From: G963678255 sp963678255 | GTDB lineage: Bacteria; Cloacimonadota; Cloacimonadia; Cloacimonadales; WRIO01 | Direction: 5' to 3' | Length of the DNA stretch: 64,000 nt | Assembly: GCA_963678255.2 (NCBI GenBank) | Contig: CAXXTW010000001.1 | Span: forward strand, 744,001-808,000 | In this document: positions 17,724 to 27,251 of the stretch, in pieces | Numbering within the stretch: the first letter of the stretch is position 1 | How the letters are laid out: each line of letters begins with the position of its first letter | Position numbers and translations under genes: made by a program | Notes under the pieces: model-generated | Seen by the model: only the letters and a program-made list of their open reading frames with translations | The model's database searches: none | Told to the model about the DNA's origin: nothing

Positions 17724-18896
17724 TTAAAAATATCTTTTGAATATACTATATAAAATATTAAATATTTTAATTTTCTTTAAATAGTATTTTAAATATCCTT
17801 TTATATTGTAATTTGTATATTTTCTACAAATATAGTTATAACCATGTTTGTAGTAGTCATCCCAAAACTCATTTCTTTTAGTTGAAGGCATAGTCGGATG
17901 TTGTAATTGAGGTTGTAAACAATCTATTGTATTACTCTGCACAAGAATAAGATCATCTTTTATCTTGTTAAAAACAAAATTACCTTTTTCACTGTTTAGT
18001 AAAACAAGAGATACTCCTTTATTATCATCGAAATCGGGATTACTTTTATCAATACCCCAAAAATCAGCAATTGTTATATCTGAAACACGATTAAAATTCG
18101 TATATTTACAATTATGACAACAAGGTCTTAAAGCGTAATTAGCATAAAATATATATTTATGTTTTTGAGATCTAGGTGATAAATAATCTGATTTATAATT
18201 AGAAAATTCAACTAATTCATTATGACCATGCCAGCCTTTAACTTTAGATCTAAAAGAATATTTCAATATTTTACTTCTCTTACTCAAATCTAATACATGG
18301 TGTTTCCACATTAATGGACTTGGTGTACCGTGACAGATAATATCAATTGTATATAAATTAATATTATCTAGAGATTTGCTTTTTAAGTATGATAATAATG
18401 CGTCTACTTGACATGGCGTTCCAGAAAATAATATTAAATTATCAAGAACCATTTTAGAAATTTCTAAAAAAGTTGTATTTAGATCACTTTGAACATATTT
18501 TGATCCTCTGAATTTATTCCTAATATCTTTTGTAGTAGCTTTGCTATGTTTTACATAAAAATTATCATCTAATTCAACACCATAAACTATTCCATTACTG
18601 TCAATAAAAAAGTCTGAAAAAGCAGTAAAAGCTCCTCCAGAAGTACTATTTAAACGAATTGAATCAGATTTGTGTTTTACTGCATAAACTAAAGCTGTAT
18701 TTTTTGATTTATTGATGTAGTTATGAAATGCACAGACCTGTTTACATTTATTGCAATCAATACAAATATCTTGATTAATAACAGGGTATAAAAACCCCTC
18801 GGTATCAGGTACCATTTCTATTGCGTGAAAAGGACAGATATACTTACATGCAGAACAACCGCAACACTCTTCCTTTTTATCATAACATGAAATCAT
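17724..18896 (-). CDS. Coenzyme F420 hydrogenase/dehydrogenase beta-subunit-like ferredoxin protein of a polysaccharide cluster
   Basis: 390 aa. The N-terminus holds two 4Fe-4S motifs, CCGCSACKYICP (residues ~11-22) and CIDCNKCKQVC (~42-52). They are followed by the FrhB N- and C-terminal domains with SGGAFTAFSDF, FSGTPCQVDALL and a Cys cluster at CCHNCKYTNFNR. Family knowledge: such proteins occur beside polysaccharide pyruvyl transferases in capsule and exopolysaccharide loci, and a redox role in sugar modification is presumed but not established. The partner pyruvyl transferase is at 22976, separated by IS elements. The ATG has TGGAG just upstream and IS66 element 2 begins only 15 bases before the start codon, so its promoter must lie in or beyond the IS. 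Confidence 0.85.
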   Translation of the reverse strand: MISCYDKKEECCGCSACKYICPFHAIEMVPDTEGFLYPVINQDICIDCNKCKQVCAFHNYINKSKNTALVYAVKHKSDSIRLNSTSGGAFTAFSDFFIDSNGIVYGVELDDNFYVKHSKATTKDIRNKFRGSKYVQSDLNTTFLEISKMVLDNLILFSGTPCQVDALLSYLKSKSLDNINLYTIDIICHGTPSPLMWKHHVLDLSKRSKILKYSFRSKVKGWHGHNELVEFSNYKSDYLSPRSQKHKYIFYANYALRPCCHNCKYTNFNRVSDITIADFWGIDKSNPDFDDNKGVSLVLLNSEKGNFVFNKIKDDLILVQSNTIDCLQPQLQHPTMPSTKRNEFWDDYYKHGYNYICRKYTNYNIKGYLKYYLKKIKIFNILYSIFKRYF

Positions 18897-18974
18897 TTAT
18901 TCTCCAAAATTGTAACTACTAAGGTACATATTTATAAATTAGGTTACAATCCATAATCATGTTTAAAAATTCCA

Positions 18975-19637
18975 TGACATTTTTCTTTCTTTTATTAATC
19001 GTATCAATAACTGATCTTATAACACAATAATCCTAAACACCATTAATAAACTGTCCGGACACTTTGATTTTAACCTTAACATTTCGGATCATCTTTTCAG
19101 ATGCATTATTATCAGGAGGCACATCTGCTCTAAAATGTAAGGCAAAATAAACCCTCTGATCTTTATCAAAGATTTCTGAAGAGAAAACTTTTTGTATACT
19201 CTTTTTAGAAAATAGTCATGGATAGTAGAGTATTAATTTTATCTTCAAAGTCATTAATTTCAGGAGAAGAGTCATTATAATCTATTGTCTGGCTTCGCTT
19301 GAAATCAGTAGAAAAGTGATAATTCTCTCGTTTCTCAATATCAGTCAGATCTCTGAGAAGATGATCTAGGCAGATCTGATTAATTAGAGCTTTAGTTTTT
19401 AACTGAGCTCCAAGACATATCAATTGATGGCTGAATTGATGAATTATTGCTGTTCTTTGGATTGGATAGTATCTCAACCATTTTCATTAAAAAAATCAAC
19501 CTTTTCTTTTAGATGTTTGATTTCAGCAAATAACTCTTTTTCTCTTCAGATAAGCTGAGATGTAGCTGGTAAATCTCCAGTCTTAGCCTTTCTTCAATGA
19601 CACTTGTTTCATAATATTCTTTTTTATAAGCCATAAG
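18975..19637 (-). pseudogene. IS66-family transposase remnants with internal deletion
   Basis: From 18975 to ~19410 the DNA aligns with the C-terminal half of the copy at 27273-27785 (segments coding the Glu region SERxIRN, LRDLTDIEKRENYHF, and LICLGAQLKTKAL). At about 19410-19430 it jumps to sequence for residues ~60-45 (SSIPP-like, then the coiled N-terminus) and reaches the degenerate start near 19637. The catalytic core with the first Asp is missing. The frame is broken several times; the longest open piece is 19205-19477. Confidence 0.75.
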
Positions 19638-19687
19638 TACATAATGATTTTTTTTTCTATATATGCCAATGATATTCTTCTTAATAT

Positions 19688-20998
19688 TTAAGACACTCCG
19701 AAAAATTCAACACCGTATGACTCCAGCGTAATTTGCCTATTATCTTCACCTTTTCCTCTTATGTATTGTTTTGTTTTTCTTCTTTGAATAGATAAGAAGA
19801 TTCTTTGGATTAGTGATGTAATTCTGTAATAAGCAAAGCCATTAATCATAGTATAATCTTTAGTATGATCCATCAGATATTTTGAGTAAGGCATGTCTGC
19901 TTTAATAAAAAACTTTTTACAGGAATAAATAAAATTAACAAGTATATTCATCCATAAATTCAGTGTCTGAATTCGTTGATATTTAAGAAGTTGTATTTTT
20001 TCAAGATTCAATTGCTGTTTAATCTGTCTAAATTGCTCTTCTATTTTCCATCTTTTTGAATAAATCTCCAATACTTTTTGTCCTATTTGCTTCTCAGAGA
20101 ATAGATTATTTTTAAAACTTGCAAAGAAAGAAAAAAAGCCTCCTTTTTTATCATATCTTACTTTTATCAGCCATACTTCTATCGTGTTTGGGTTCTTAGT
20201 CGGATAAGGGTCTGTATTAATACGAACTTTTTTAGCTCCATAATTAAATGTCTTTTTCTTATAAGGGCATTGGTACTGATGTTTTAGTTCAATCTCATTC
20301 ACAACATCTTTAAACTTCCTCTTTTCATTATCAACGATCAGATCTCTGTTTCCAACAGCTCTAATAACAAAACCATTTTCATGTTCAACAAGCTGGCTCA
20401 TCAGCTTTTTGTCATCATAGCCTCTATCGAAGACATAAATACCCTTGTTACAGGAAAATATGGTTGATTCAACAAGAAAGATACTTAGTCTTTCGTTTTT
20501 AGTTTCATTTTCAATACTGTTTGAATAAACATAGGAATATAAAGGTGAAATTGAAACGCTTCCTGCATTTGCAGTATTAACAACGGTAGCATTAAAACTA
20601 TAATACCCGTTTTGATATTCGCCAGTTGATCAATCTCTTACTTTTTTGAGATGTTCCATTTTTTTTGCACAGGGTTTTACAATATCACTTTCATCAATTA
20701 TTATGAGACTTTCTTCCGTTATTTTTTTAGCTTCTGATATAAAATGGACTTGGTTGAGTTCTTCAAAAAGTTTGGCATTATCAAGATGATACCCTATGCG
20801 TTCCTGCTTCTTTTTTAAACACGCTGTTCCTGGTATATACTGAACAATTTGTCTAACAATAGGATTTGAAGCTGAAAGTAGCCCTATAAGCGTTTCTTTA
20901 AAGCATTTAAAGTATGGTTTAGAAAGAATTTCTGAGTATTTGTTTAAAAAATTTTCAAATTTATCTTGTATTTTATCGGCAGTTTCATTAATTTGCAT
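19688..20998 (-). pseudogene. IS4-family transposase with one in-frame nonsense codon
   Basis: 437 codons, otherwise uninterrupted, with a TGA at 20631-20633 (KKVRD-stop-STGEYQNGYY). The DDE residues are all there: IIDESDIVK (first Asp), VFDRGYDDKK (second Asp) and the IS4 signature YSKRWKIEEQFRQIK, matching Y-x2-R-x3-E-x6-K. A single base change would restore a full protein, so the lesion looks recent. The stop codon TAA (19688-19690) lies in the duplicated target DNA rather than in the element. Confidence 0.88.
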
Positions 20999-21302
20999 TT
21001 TAGAGCCTCTCTTTTAGTTTTTTTTCTACAAACCATATTAAAGTTGAGGCTCTACTTGTCAAACTATATATTATATTTATCAATACTTTGTGATTATTTT
21101 TTGTCTTTATTACATTTAGAATTTCTTAAAAGAAAATGATGATTTTTTAACTTTTACTTCTGAAAAAAACGAATTTGAAACTCATAATACTAAAACTAGA
21201 GCGAGATAATATTTTATCACTATTTTTACTCATTGGAGGGCTTAGAACCCAGTATTAACGCTTATCTGAAAGATTTCTGATTTTTTTTCGGGGTATGCCT
21301 GA
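19691..21302 (-). mobile_element. IS4-family insertion sequence inside IS66 element 2
   Basis: The element runs from AGACACTCCGAAAAA to the complement of AGGCATACCCCGAAAAA, imperfect inverted ends. It is flanked by ATTCTTCTTAATATTTA (19674-19690) and ATTCTACTTAATATTTA (21303-21319), 16 of 17 bases identical, and both flanks align with uninterrupted IS66 leader DNA in element 5 (CTTCTTATTATTTATAG). The end positions may be off by a few bases. Confidence 0.75.
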
Positions 21303-21471
21303 ATTCTACTTAATATTTATAGTTTTTACACTATAATATGTATATTTAAATGAAATTCAATAATAAAATTATATTTAAAAATTGGTGATTTATTAAATGT
21401 AGCTTAACTTAAGACGGAAATTGTTAATGGAAAAGATTTATAGTGAAGGTACCTGAGTATTTACAAAAAAA

Positions 21472-22983
21472 CTATCTTCTCATAATTAAAGAAAATCTTT
21501 TAACTAAATTTCTCATTTCGCTTTTCTCAAATAATAAACCAAAAAATAAAATTAATGATAGTGTTACAAAGCTCACAATAACAACAAGTTTACCTAAACC
21601 AATTATTGTAAAAACTTGAAAATGTAAAAAATAAAAAAGAGTATATACTATAGAAGATATTAAAAAAATATTAAAAACTCGAAAAATGGATTTTTTAATG
21701 GAAGTTTTAGTTAATTTACTGGGTATATAAATTAATAAATCAATATCTCTATAAATATTAGATAATATTGAAGCTATTAAAACTCCATAAACACCCCAGA
21801 AATTTACAAAAATTACTCCAAAAACTAAAATTATTAATCCTTGAATTGATGATTGAATAATTGTCTCTTTATACAATCCTGCAGATATAACTAACATACC
21901 TTCGGGAGTTTTTATGTTAAACAGTAAACCATTTAGTACAAACAAGAATCCTAATATTGGAAGATCATATGAGATATCAGTAATCCCTTTTGTATAGAGT
22001 CTTATAAAAGGCATTATTGTAATAAATGTAATTGAATAAAATAAGGTTATTATTGAGTAATAGAAAAATTCGAATTCTCTAAATGATTTTTGTAAGATTG
22101 TGTTTTCATTTTTGGCAATAACATTTCCAAATGAAGCAGCTAAACCACTCATAAAAATCCCAAGTAAACCATTAATTCCAGCAATAACCATATTAAAAAT
22201 TACATATATGCTTACTACTTTTAGGTCTTTTATAAAAAACGTTAAAATTATTATTGGAGCACCTAGTTGGATTGCTTTTAATATTTGTAAATATAGTGCA
22301 TAATAACGTTTATTAAGTAAAGAATAATCTGGTTTTGCTTTGAAATTTAGATATTTATATTTAAATTTAGTATATAGCATTAGGATGAGAGTTCTTAAAA
22401 ATATTGAGAGTAAAGAAACTACTTTTAAAACCACAATACTTGTATTTAATTTAGCCAAAATAATAATAATTAGTGTGGATGATATTAAGTGAATGATAGA
22501 AGCTAAAGAAATAATATATGTTTTTTGGTCAGCTGTTAATAACACACGATACTTAGAAAGAGTTAAAAATTCTAGAGCACCATTAAATCCTGAAATTAAT
22601 ACTAGTATTGAAACTGAAATAGGAGTAAGAGTATTTGTTTTTACCGCTAAAGGGAAAACAATTGCTAATAAAATGGTTAGAAGGATAAATAAATATCCTG
22701 ATTTATTATAAAAATTCTTTGCTGCCACAATAATTGAATTAACTAAATTGTAATTTCTAGATGCTAAAGGTTGGTATAATGCATATATCGCAGCTCCAGA
22801 TAAACCAGCTTCAACAAGAGTAAAATATCCAATAAATTGCATTATTGAAGAAAGTAATCCATTAATTTCTGAGCCGTAATATTGTAACATTACTCTAGGG
22901 ACTATAAAACCTGAGATCATTACAAATAGTTGCATTATTGAAGAAGATAATGTGTTATAAAAAAAAAGTTTTGATCTATTCAT
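21472..22983 (-). CDS. wzx: Wzx-type polysaccharide flippase
   Basis: 503 aa with about 12-14 hydrophobic segments spread over the whole length and few charged residues between them, the pattern of the MOP superfamily of lipid-linked oligosaccharide exporters. The N-terminal helix pair (SSSIMQLFVMISGFIVPRVM) and the QYYGSEINGLLSSIMQFIGYF block are typical of O-antigen/capsule flippases. It would move the undecaprenyl-linked repeat unit to the outer face of the inner membrane. Its start overlaps the end of the pyruvyl transferase gene by 8 bases, so the two are translationally linked. The stop codon lies only 8 bases from the IS66 element 2 tip. Confidence 0.88.
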   Translation of the reverse strand: MNRSKLFFYNTLSSSIMQLFVMISGFIVPRVMLQYYGSEINGLLSSIMQFIGYFTLVEAGLSGAAIYALYQPLASRNYNLVNSIIVAAKNFYNKSGYLFILLTILLAIVFPLAVKTNTLTPISVSILVLISGFNGALEFLTLSKYRVLLTADQKTYIISLASIIHLISSTLIIIILAKLNTSIVVLKVVSLLSIFLRTLILMLYTKFKYKYLNFKAKPDYSLLNKRYYALYLQILKAIQLGAPIIILTFFIKDLKVVSIYVIFNMVIAGINGLLGIFMSGLAASFGNVIAKNENTILQKSFREFEFFYYSIITLFYSITFITIMPFIRLYTKGITDISYDLPILGFLFVLNGLLFNIKTPEGMLVISAGLYKETIIQSSIQGLIILVFGVIFVNFWGVYGVLIASILSNIYRDIDLLIYIPSKLTKTSIKKSIFRVFNIFLISSIVYTLFYFLHFQVFTIIGLGKLVVIVSFVTLSLILFFGLLFEKSEMRNLVKRFSLIMRR

Positions 22984-24112
22984 TGGTAATACTTAATGAG
23001 TTTTTTAAGTAATTAAGTGACTGTAATTTGATTTTATCAAGTAATTTAAATGGCTCTGTGTAATCTAAAGAATTCGTATAATAATCACCTTTTCCAGAGT
23101 AAAAAATTCTATTTTCTAGATTCAAATTGTTTAATAAATTTAGCATTCTATCATTTCTGTTATCATTTAGAACAATGTTAAAATTTTTTTGAAATATTAT
23201 AGAAAAAGCAGTGCCATGAAAAGAGTTAGTAACAATATAAGAAGCATCCCTAAAAAGACTAACAAATTCAGATGGTCCGATACTTTTTAATAAATTTGTA
23301 TGTATTGAGTTTTGAAATAGATTTCCCATTAAGGTAACAATCTTTAAATTAAATTTTTTAGCTACAATTTTAGCAATCTCAGCTAATTTTGGATTAATGT
23401 TTAATTGGTAAATAAGTAAATAATTCTCTTTTATAATTCTACTTTTTATAGCTATACGACAATATTCCTTTTGATCTAAAAGTAGAGTAGGATCAAGAGT
23501 AACAATAGACTTCGTGTTTGAGTTATTGATTATAAAATCTGATAAATTACTTTCACGAACAGAAACATGATTGAAATTATTAAGAAGTTTTAAAAAATTA
23601 ATCTTTAAAATATCGTTTTTTAATAAATTTATATCTCCTATGCTAGCAGCATAGGAGATTTTCACTATGTTTGAGTCACAAAATTTGCAGAAATAGGAAT
23701 CATCAAAATTATTAGATAATTCAGGATTCCAAATTTGGTCACTACCACAAACAATGTGAGTAAATTCTTGGTTAAAATCTTTTAGCTCATAATAATTTGT
23801 AATTTTATTTGTCAAAGATAAGTTAATCTTAGAAAAATGCTTAAATTTAGATACTTTATTTTTATAATCTTTTTCATGAAATAAAATATAAAATAAATAC
23901 TTGAGTATTGTTTTTAAAGGCTTAGTTTTTTTATTTAATAAGATTGATTTTTTTATTTCAATTATGTCATATAATTTTTCATGAAAATCGGGAACATAAT
24001 TTATAATTTGTGACTCAATTTGTAATTTTTTAAAAGTTTCTTGAAGTGCAAACACTTGTAAAACAGCACCGTAGTTTATAGCAAAATGATATGTTAAAAT
24101 CCCAAGCTTCAT
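22976..24112 (-). CDS. Polysaccharide pyruvyl transferase family protein
   Basis: 378 aa. The N-terminus GILTYHFAINYGAVLQVFAL is the family hallmark (PF04230: conserved xxNYGAxLQ), with CGSDQIWNPELS in the middle and SFHGTAFSIIFQKNF near the C-terminus. Known members (CsaB, WcaK, GumL) transfer pyruvate from phosphoenolpyruvate to a sugar as a ketal. The acceptor here is unknown. Such genes often sit next to the ferredoxin/FrhB-like gene, as here if the IS elements at 18912-21464 are ignored. An AGGAGAAC ribosome binding site precedes the ATG. Confidence 0.88.
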   Translation of the reverse strand: MKLGILTYHFAINYGAVLQVFALQETFKKLQIESQIINYVPDFHEKLYDIIEIKKSILLNKKTKPLKTILKYLFYILFHEKDYKNKVSKFKHFSKINLSLTNKITNYYELKDFNQEFTHIVCGSDQIWNPELSNNFDDSYFCKFCDSNIVKISYAASIGDINLLKNDILKINFLKLLNNFNHVSVRESNLSDFIINNSNTKSIVTLDPTLLLDQKEYCRIAIKSRIIKENYLLIYQLNINPKLAEIAKIVAKKFNLKIVTLMGNLFQNSIHTNLLKSIGPSEFVSLFRDASYIVTNSFHGTAFSIIFQKNFNIVLNDNRNDRMLNLLNNLNLENRIFYSGKGDYYTNSLDYTEPFKLLDKIKLQSLNYLKNSLSITNE

Positions 24113-24285
24113 AAGGTTCTCCTATAACATTAAAAGGTTCTGTAACAAGAACCACCTCGATTTTATCTTTATTTCATTTATTAATAAACAAATAGAAGTT
24201 GTTTTGAAATTCTCCCCTTAAATTGATATAACAAGGAAGAGAACTCAAGTGAAAATAATTGAAAATATTGTAAAATGGATTTGTA

Positions 24286-25979
24286 GTTACTACTCAGGTA
24301 CTAACTTAGAATTGGGGTTCAAAGATATAATCTGGGTTAAAGTACCTAAAATATTCCGATTTCTTTTAATGCAAGTATCAATTACAGATCTCAATATGCA
24401 AAAGATAGAAGCCCCAGTTTTAAATTGACCTGATATTTTCTGTTTTACTTTTATGTTTCTTATAGCTCTTTCGGATCCATTATTATCAGATGGTATTTCT
24501 TTTATGTATATGCATGGTAGTATATAATTTCTGACTTTTCTCAGAGACTTTTGAAAAGTTGCAGTTTTTGGATATACTTTTTTAGGTATGTTAATCGAAA
24601 GATATTTATTTAGTTTATCCTCAAAACACTTGGTTTCAGGAGAATTTACTTCATAGTTTTTTACTTGATTTCTTTTAAAGCAAAAAACATCTTTTATAAG
24701 TGCTTTAAATTTATGTGAAAACGAATGATTATCCTCTTCCTCAAGATAGGTGCTTTCTCTAAGCAGATGGGCGAGGCAAATTTGATGCATTTTAGCCAGA
24801 GTCTTTAATTGCGCACTTAATCTGTCAGAAACTAAAACAGAAGCAGGTAAACCGTTTAACCATTCTTCATTTATAGTTTTAAAGCCACGGCTAGCAGTGG
24901 GTATTATATAGGTATTTTGGGAGTCTTGCCATGTCCAAATCCATATTTTTTTACCATTTTCTCGAGCTCCCGTTTCATCTGAACCGACAACTCCTGATTT
25001 TGATATTTCATATTTGATTCTATCATGGACAATCTTTGCTTTTTTAGCCACGTTAGTTAACAAGTTTTGGATACTGCCTTCAGACAAATTGATACTGAAA
25101 ATATCTGAAAACATTTTTGCTAATTGAGCATAAGGAATATATTGAGAAACTGATAAATAGGCTACAAGTGCCTGAATTCTATTTCCGTATTGAATAGGAG
25201 CTGAAACTTCTTGAGGATAATCTCCAACTTGTTCAATATGGCAATGAGGGCAAGTACATGAATATTGCCGATATTCATGATATACTGGTTGAATTGGTGG
25301 AATGTCAACGACTTGGCGTTTAGACTTTAATATAAAATCTTCATTGGAAAGATGATGACCACAAACTGCGCAATACTCACTTTTAATATCAGTTATAATA
25401 TCAGGATCACTACTCTGTAAAAGTGTTTTTCCTTTATGACCATGTTGACCACCACTCTTTTTACCACTGCTTTTTCTAGTGCTTTTATTATTACGTGAAA
25501 TATCTGAAGATGGAGGCATCGATGAATTAACACTGTTCTTTTTATGCCCTAGATCTTCTATGATTTTGAGCAGTTGTACTACTGTTTCTTTAAGGGATGA
25601 TACTTCATCTGAAAGGCGTTTGATCTCTATTTCACGTAGTTTATCCCTTTTACGTAGTGTTACAATTTCTTCATTAAGAGATCTTTCTCTTGTTTTAAAG
25701 CTTCATTCTTAATAACTAATTTATTACTTTTAATATATACAATTGTATATAATACATAGTTTTAGCCAATACATTTTTTATTTATTTTACTATTTGCTTA
25801 CATATACTTTCAAAAATAATATCATAACAAAATGAGCTAAAAACGTTTTAAAATTTATGATCGATACGACTACTAATAGTGTGAAATTTGACAATACGTT
25901 CAGAAACTTAAGAATTATAGAAAGAATGTATATAACTATTAACTCGAGATATTAAAAAATTAAGAACCTGAGTAGTTGC
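24286..25979 (-). mobile_element. IS66-family element 3 (both ends present)
   Basis: About 1.69 kb between GTTACTACTCAGGTA at 24286 and the complement GCAACTACTCAGGTT at 25979. This is the most complete IS66 copy, more diverged in sequence from elements 1 and 4 than those are from each other. The eight bases flanking each end do not match, so no target duplication is visible. The right tip touches the wzy stop codon. Confidence 0.85.
24290..25519 (-). CDS. IS66-family transposase (probably frameshifted near its N-terminus)
   Basis: 409 aa from an internal ATG. It contains the linker KSGGQHGHKGKTLLQ, Cys pairs CAVCGHH and CPHC, catalytic Asp in GSDETGARENG, second Asp in VLVSDRLSAQL, Glu in NNGSERAIRNIKVK, and the IS66 C-terminus. 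The homologous N-terminal coiled region continues upstream in the same frame to ~25700 but meets a stop at 25703-25705, while the neighbouring frame encodes KNEALKQEKDLL. One A appears to be missing near 25675. No ATG with a ribosome binding site precedes the coiled region, so the full-length protein is probably not made. The stop codon lies inside the terminal inverted repeat. Confidence 0.8.
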   Translation of the reverse strand: MPPSSDISRNNKSTRKSSGKKSGGQHGHKGKTLLQSSDPDIITDIKSEYCAVCGHHLSNEDFILKSKRQVVDIPPIQPVYHEYRQYSCTCPHCHIEQVGDYPQEVSAPIQYGNRIQALVAYLSVSQYIPYAQLAKMFSDIFSINLSEGSIQNLLTNVAKKAKIVHDRIKYEISKSGVVGSDETGARENGKKIWIWTWQDSQNTYIIPTASRGFKTINEEWLNGLPASVLVSDRLSAQLKTLAKMHQICLAHLLRESTYLEEEDNHSFSHKFKALIKDVFCFKRNQVKNYEVNSPETKCFEDKLNKYLSINIPKKVYPKTATFQKSLRKVRNYILPCIYIKEIPSDNNGSERAIRNIKVKQKISGQFKTGASIFCILRSVIDTCIKRNRNILGTLTQIISLNPNSKLVPE

Positions 25980-27233
25980 CTATAAATTAGTTAATTTATT
26001 AATTTGCATTGTAGTTCCACTCAATAGATTTTTTGTATATTCATCATATCTAATAATACATAAACCCCAGTAAATTGTTAAATAAACAAAAAATGATGGT
26101 GTGTGTATTAGATGGCTAAACATTGACATGACTGAGAAGATTATTAGTGATGAAAATAAACTACTTGAAAACTCTAATTTTAACTTAAAACTCTTATAGA
26201 ATAGCCTAAACAGACTTATAATAAATGAGAAGTAAAAAGTAAATCCAACAAAACCAAAATCATAGATCACTTCAAGAAAATCATTATGAGCGGAAAAATT
26301 TGAAGCACCAGAAAAGAAAACACCATTAGAACCAAAGCCAAATATAAGATAAATAAATGAAGTATTTTTGATAGCTTGTATCACATCTTTATATATAGTC
26401 AACCTTCCTGATCCTTCATCATATTGTAAGGAATTAATCCTATTTAATATATCAAGATCAAGTTTATTTAAAATGTAATAATACGAAAAAAATAGTAATA
26501 TAATTAAAACTAGAAAAGCAAAAACAAAAATAGTTTTCTTTTTTCTTTTATTTTTATGAAATAATTCAATATAATAATAACCTAATATAGATAAAACTAA
26601 AGAAATAAAGGCTGTTCTTTTTAATGAAATCAAGACACATAAAAATATAAATAAAATCATTATGTTTTTAATATGACTTTTTCTAATTTCTAGAATAAAG
26701 GGTATAAACATAATTAAATAGTAAATTGAATTAACTGCAAAGCTAGCTTGATTAGACGAATTTATAAATTGAGTCGTAAAACGTAAAGTGTAATAATATC
26801 TAAAAAATATGTAAAGAAATGGAATAATTGAAAAGATTATAATTGTTTTAAAAAAATTGAGTTGTGATTTAGCACAAAAAACAGTTAAAATCAAAAATGA
26901 CCACCAAATGGATTGAATTGAAAATACAGAAAGAGTATTTGTATAGTAATGATTATTCAACAAACTGGAAAAAAGAGAAGAAAAACATAAAAGCGTTGAA
27001 AATAAAAGAATTTTTGATGTTGTACTATACTTAATAATATTTTTATTAATAAGAAAAACTACCAAAATATTAATAGAAAAAATAATAGGGTTAACTAATA
27101 AATGATTAAAAAAAATTGAATTTACTCTATAATAGAATAGAAGGTTAGATAAAAAAGAATATGTTATTCCTAAAATTGAAAAAAGATATATATAGTAATA
27201 TATGTTTTGTTTTTTATTATCAAGAAAATTCAA
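25980..27233 (-). CDS. wzy: Wzy-like O-antigen polymerase
   Basis: 417 aa with about 10-12 predicted membrane helices and one larger periplasmic loop. The loop contains the O-antigen ligase/polymerase motif region (SLQYDEGSGRLTIYKDVIQ ... FGFGSNGVFF ... NFSAHNDFLEVIYDFG). The H-N-D-F-L-E motif after a glycine-rich stretch is characteristic of PF04932. It would polymerise lipid-linked repeat units in the periplasm. The start is TTG with GAGG five bases upstream. IS66 element 4 begins about 20 bases before the start codon and IS66 element 3 ends at the stop codon, so this single gene is boxed in by two IS elements. Confidence 0.85.
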   Translation of the reverse strand: MNFLDNKKQNIYYYIYLFSILGITYSFLSNLLFYYRVNSIFFNHLLVNPIIFSINILVVFLINKNIIKYSTTSKILLFSTLLCFSSLFSSLLNNHYYTNTLSVFSIQSIWWSFLILTVFCAKSQLNFFKTIIIFSIIPFLYIFFRYYYTLRFTTQFINSSNQASFAVNSIYYLIMFIPFILEIRKSHIKNIMILFIFLCVLISLKRTAFISLVLSILGYYYIELFHKNKRKKKTIFVFAFLVLIILLFFSYYYILNKLDLDILNRINSLQYDEGSGRLTIYKDVIQAIKNTSFIYLIFGFGSNGVFFSGASNFSAHNDFLEVIYDFGFVGFTFYFSFIISLFRLFYKSFKLKLEFSSSLFSSLIIFSVMSMFSHLIHTPSFFVYLTIYWGLCIIRYDEYTKNLLSGTTMQINKLTNL

Positions 27234-27251
27234 ATTTACCTCGTTAATTTT

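Larger units (their letters stand above)
18912..21464 (-). mobile_element. IS66-family element 2, internally deleted and interrupted by an IS4-type element
   Basis: Ends are GTAACTACTAAGGTAC at 18912 and the complement ACCTGAGTATTTAC at 21464. Between them are the C-terminal and N-terminal coding remnants (18975-19640), the IS4-type element (19691-21302), and the outer IS66 leader (21303-21464), which matches the leader of element 5 at 29040-29209. Confidence 0.8.
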
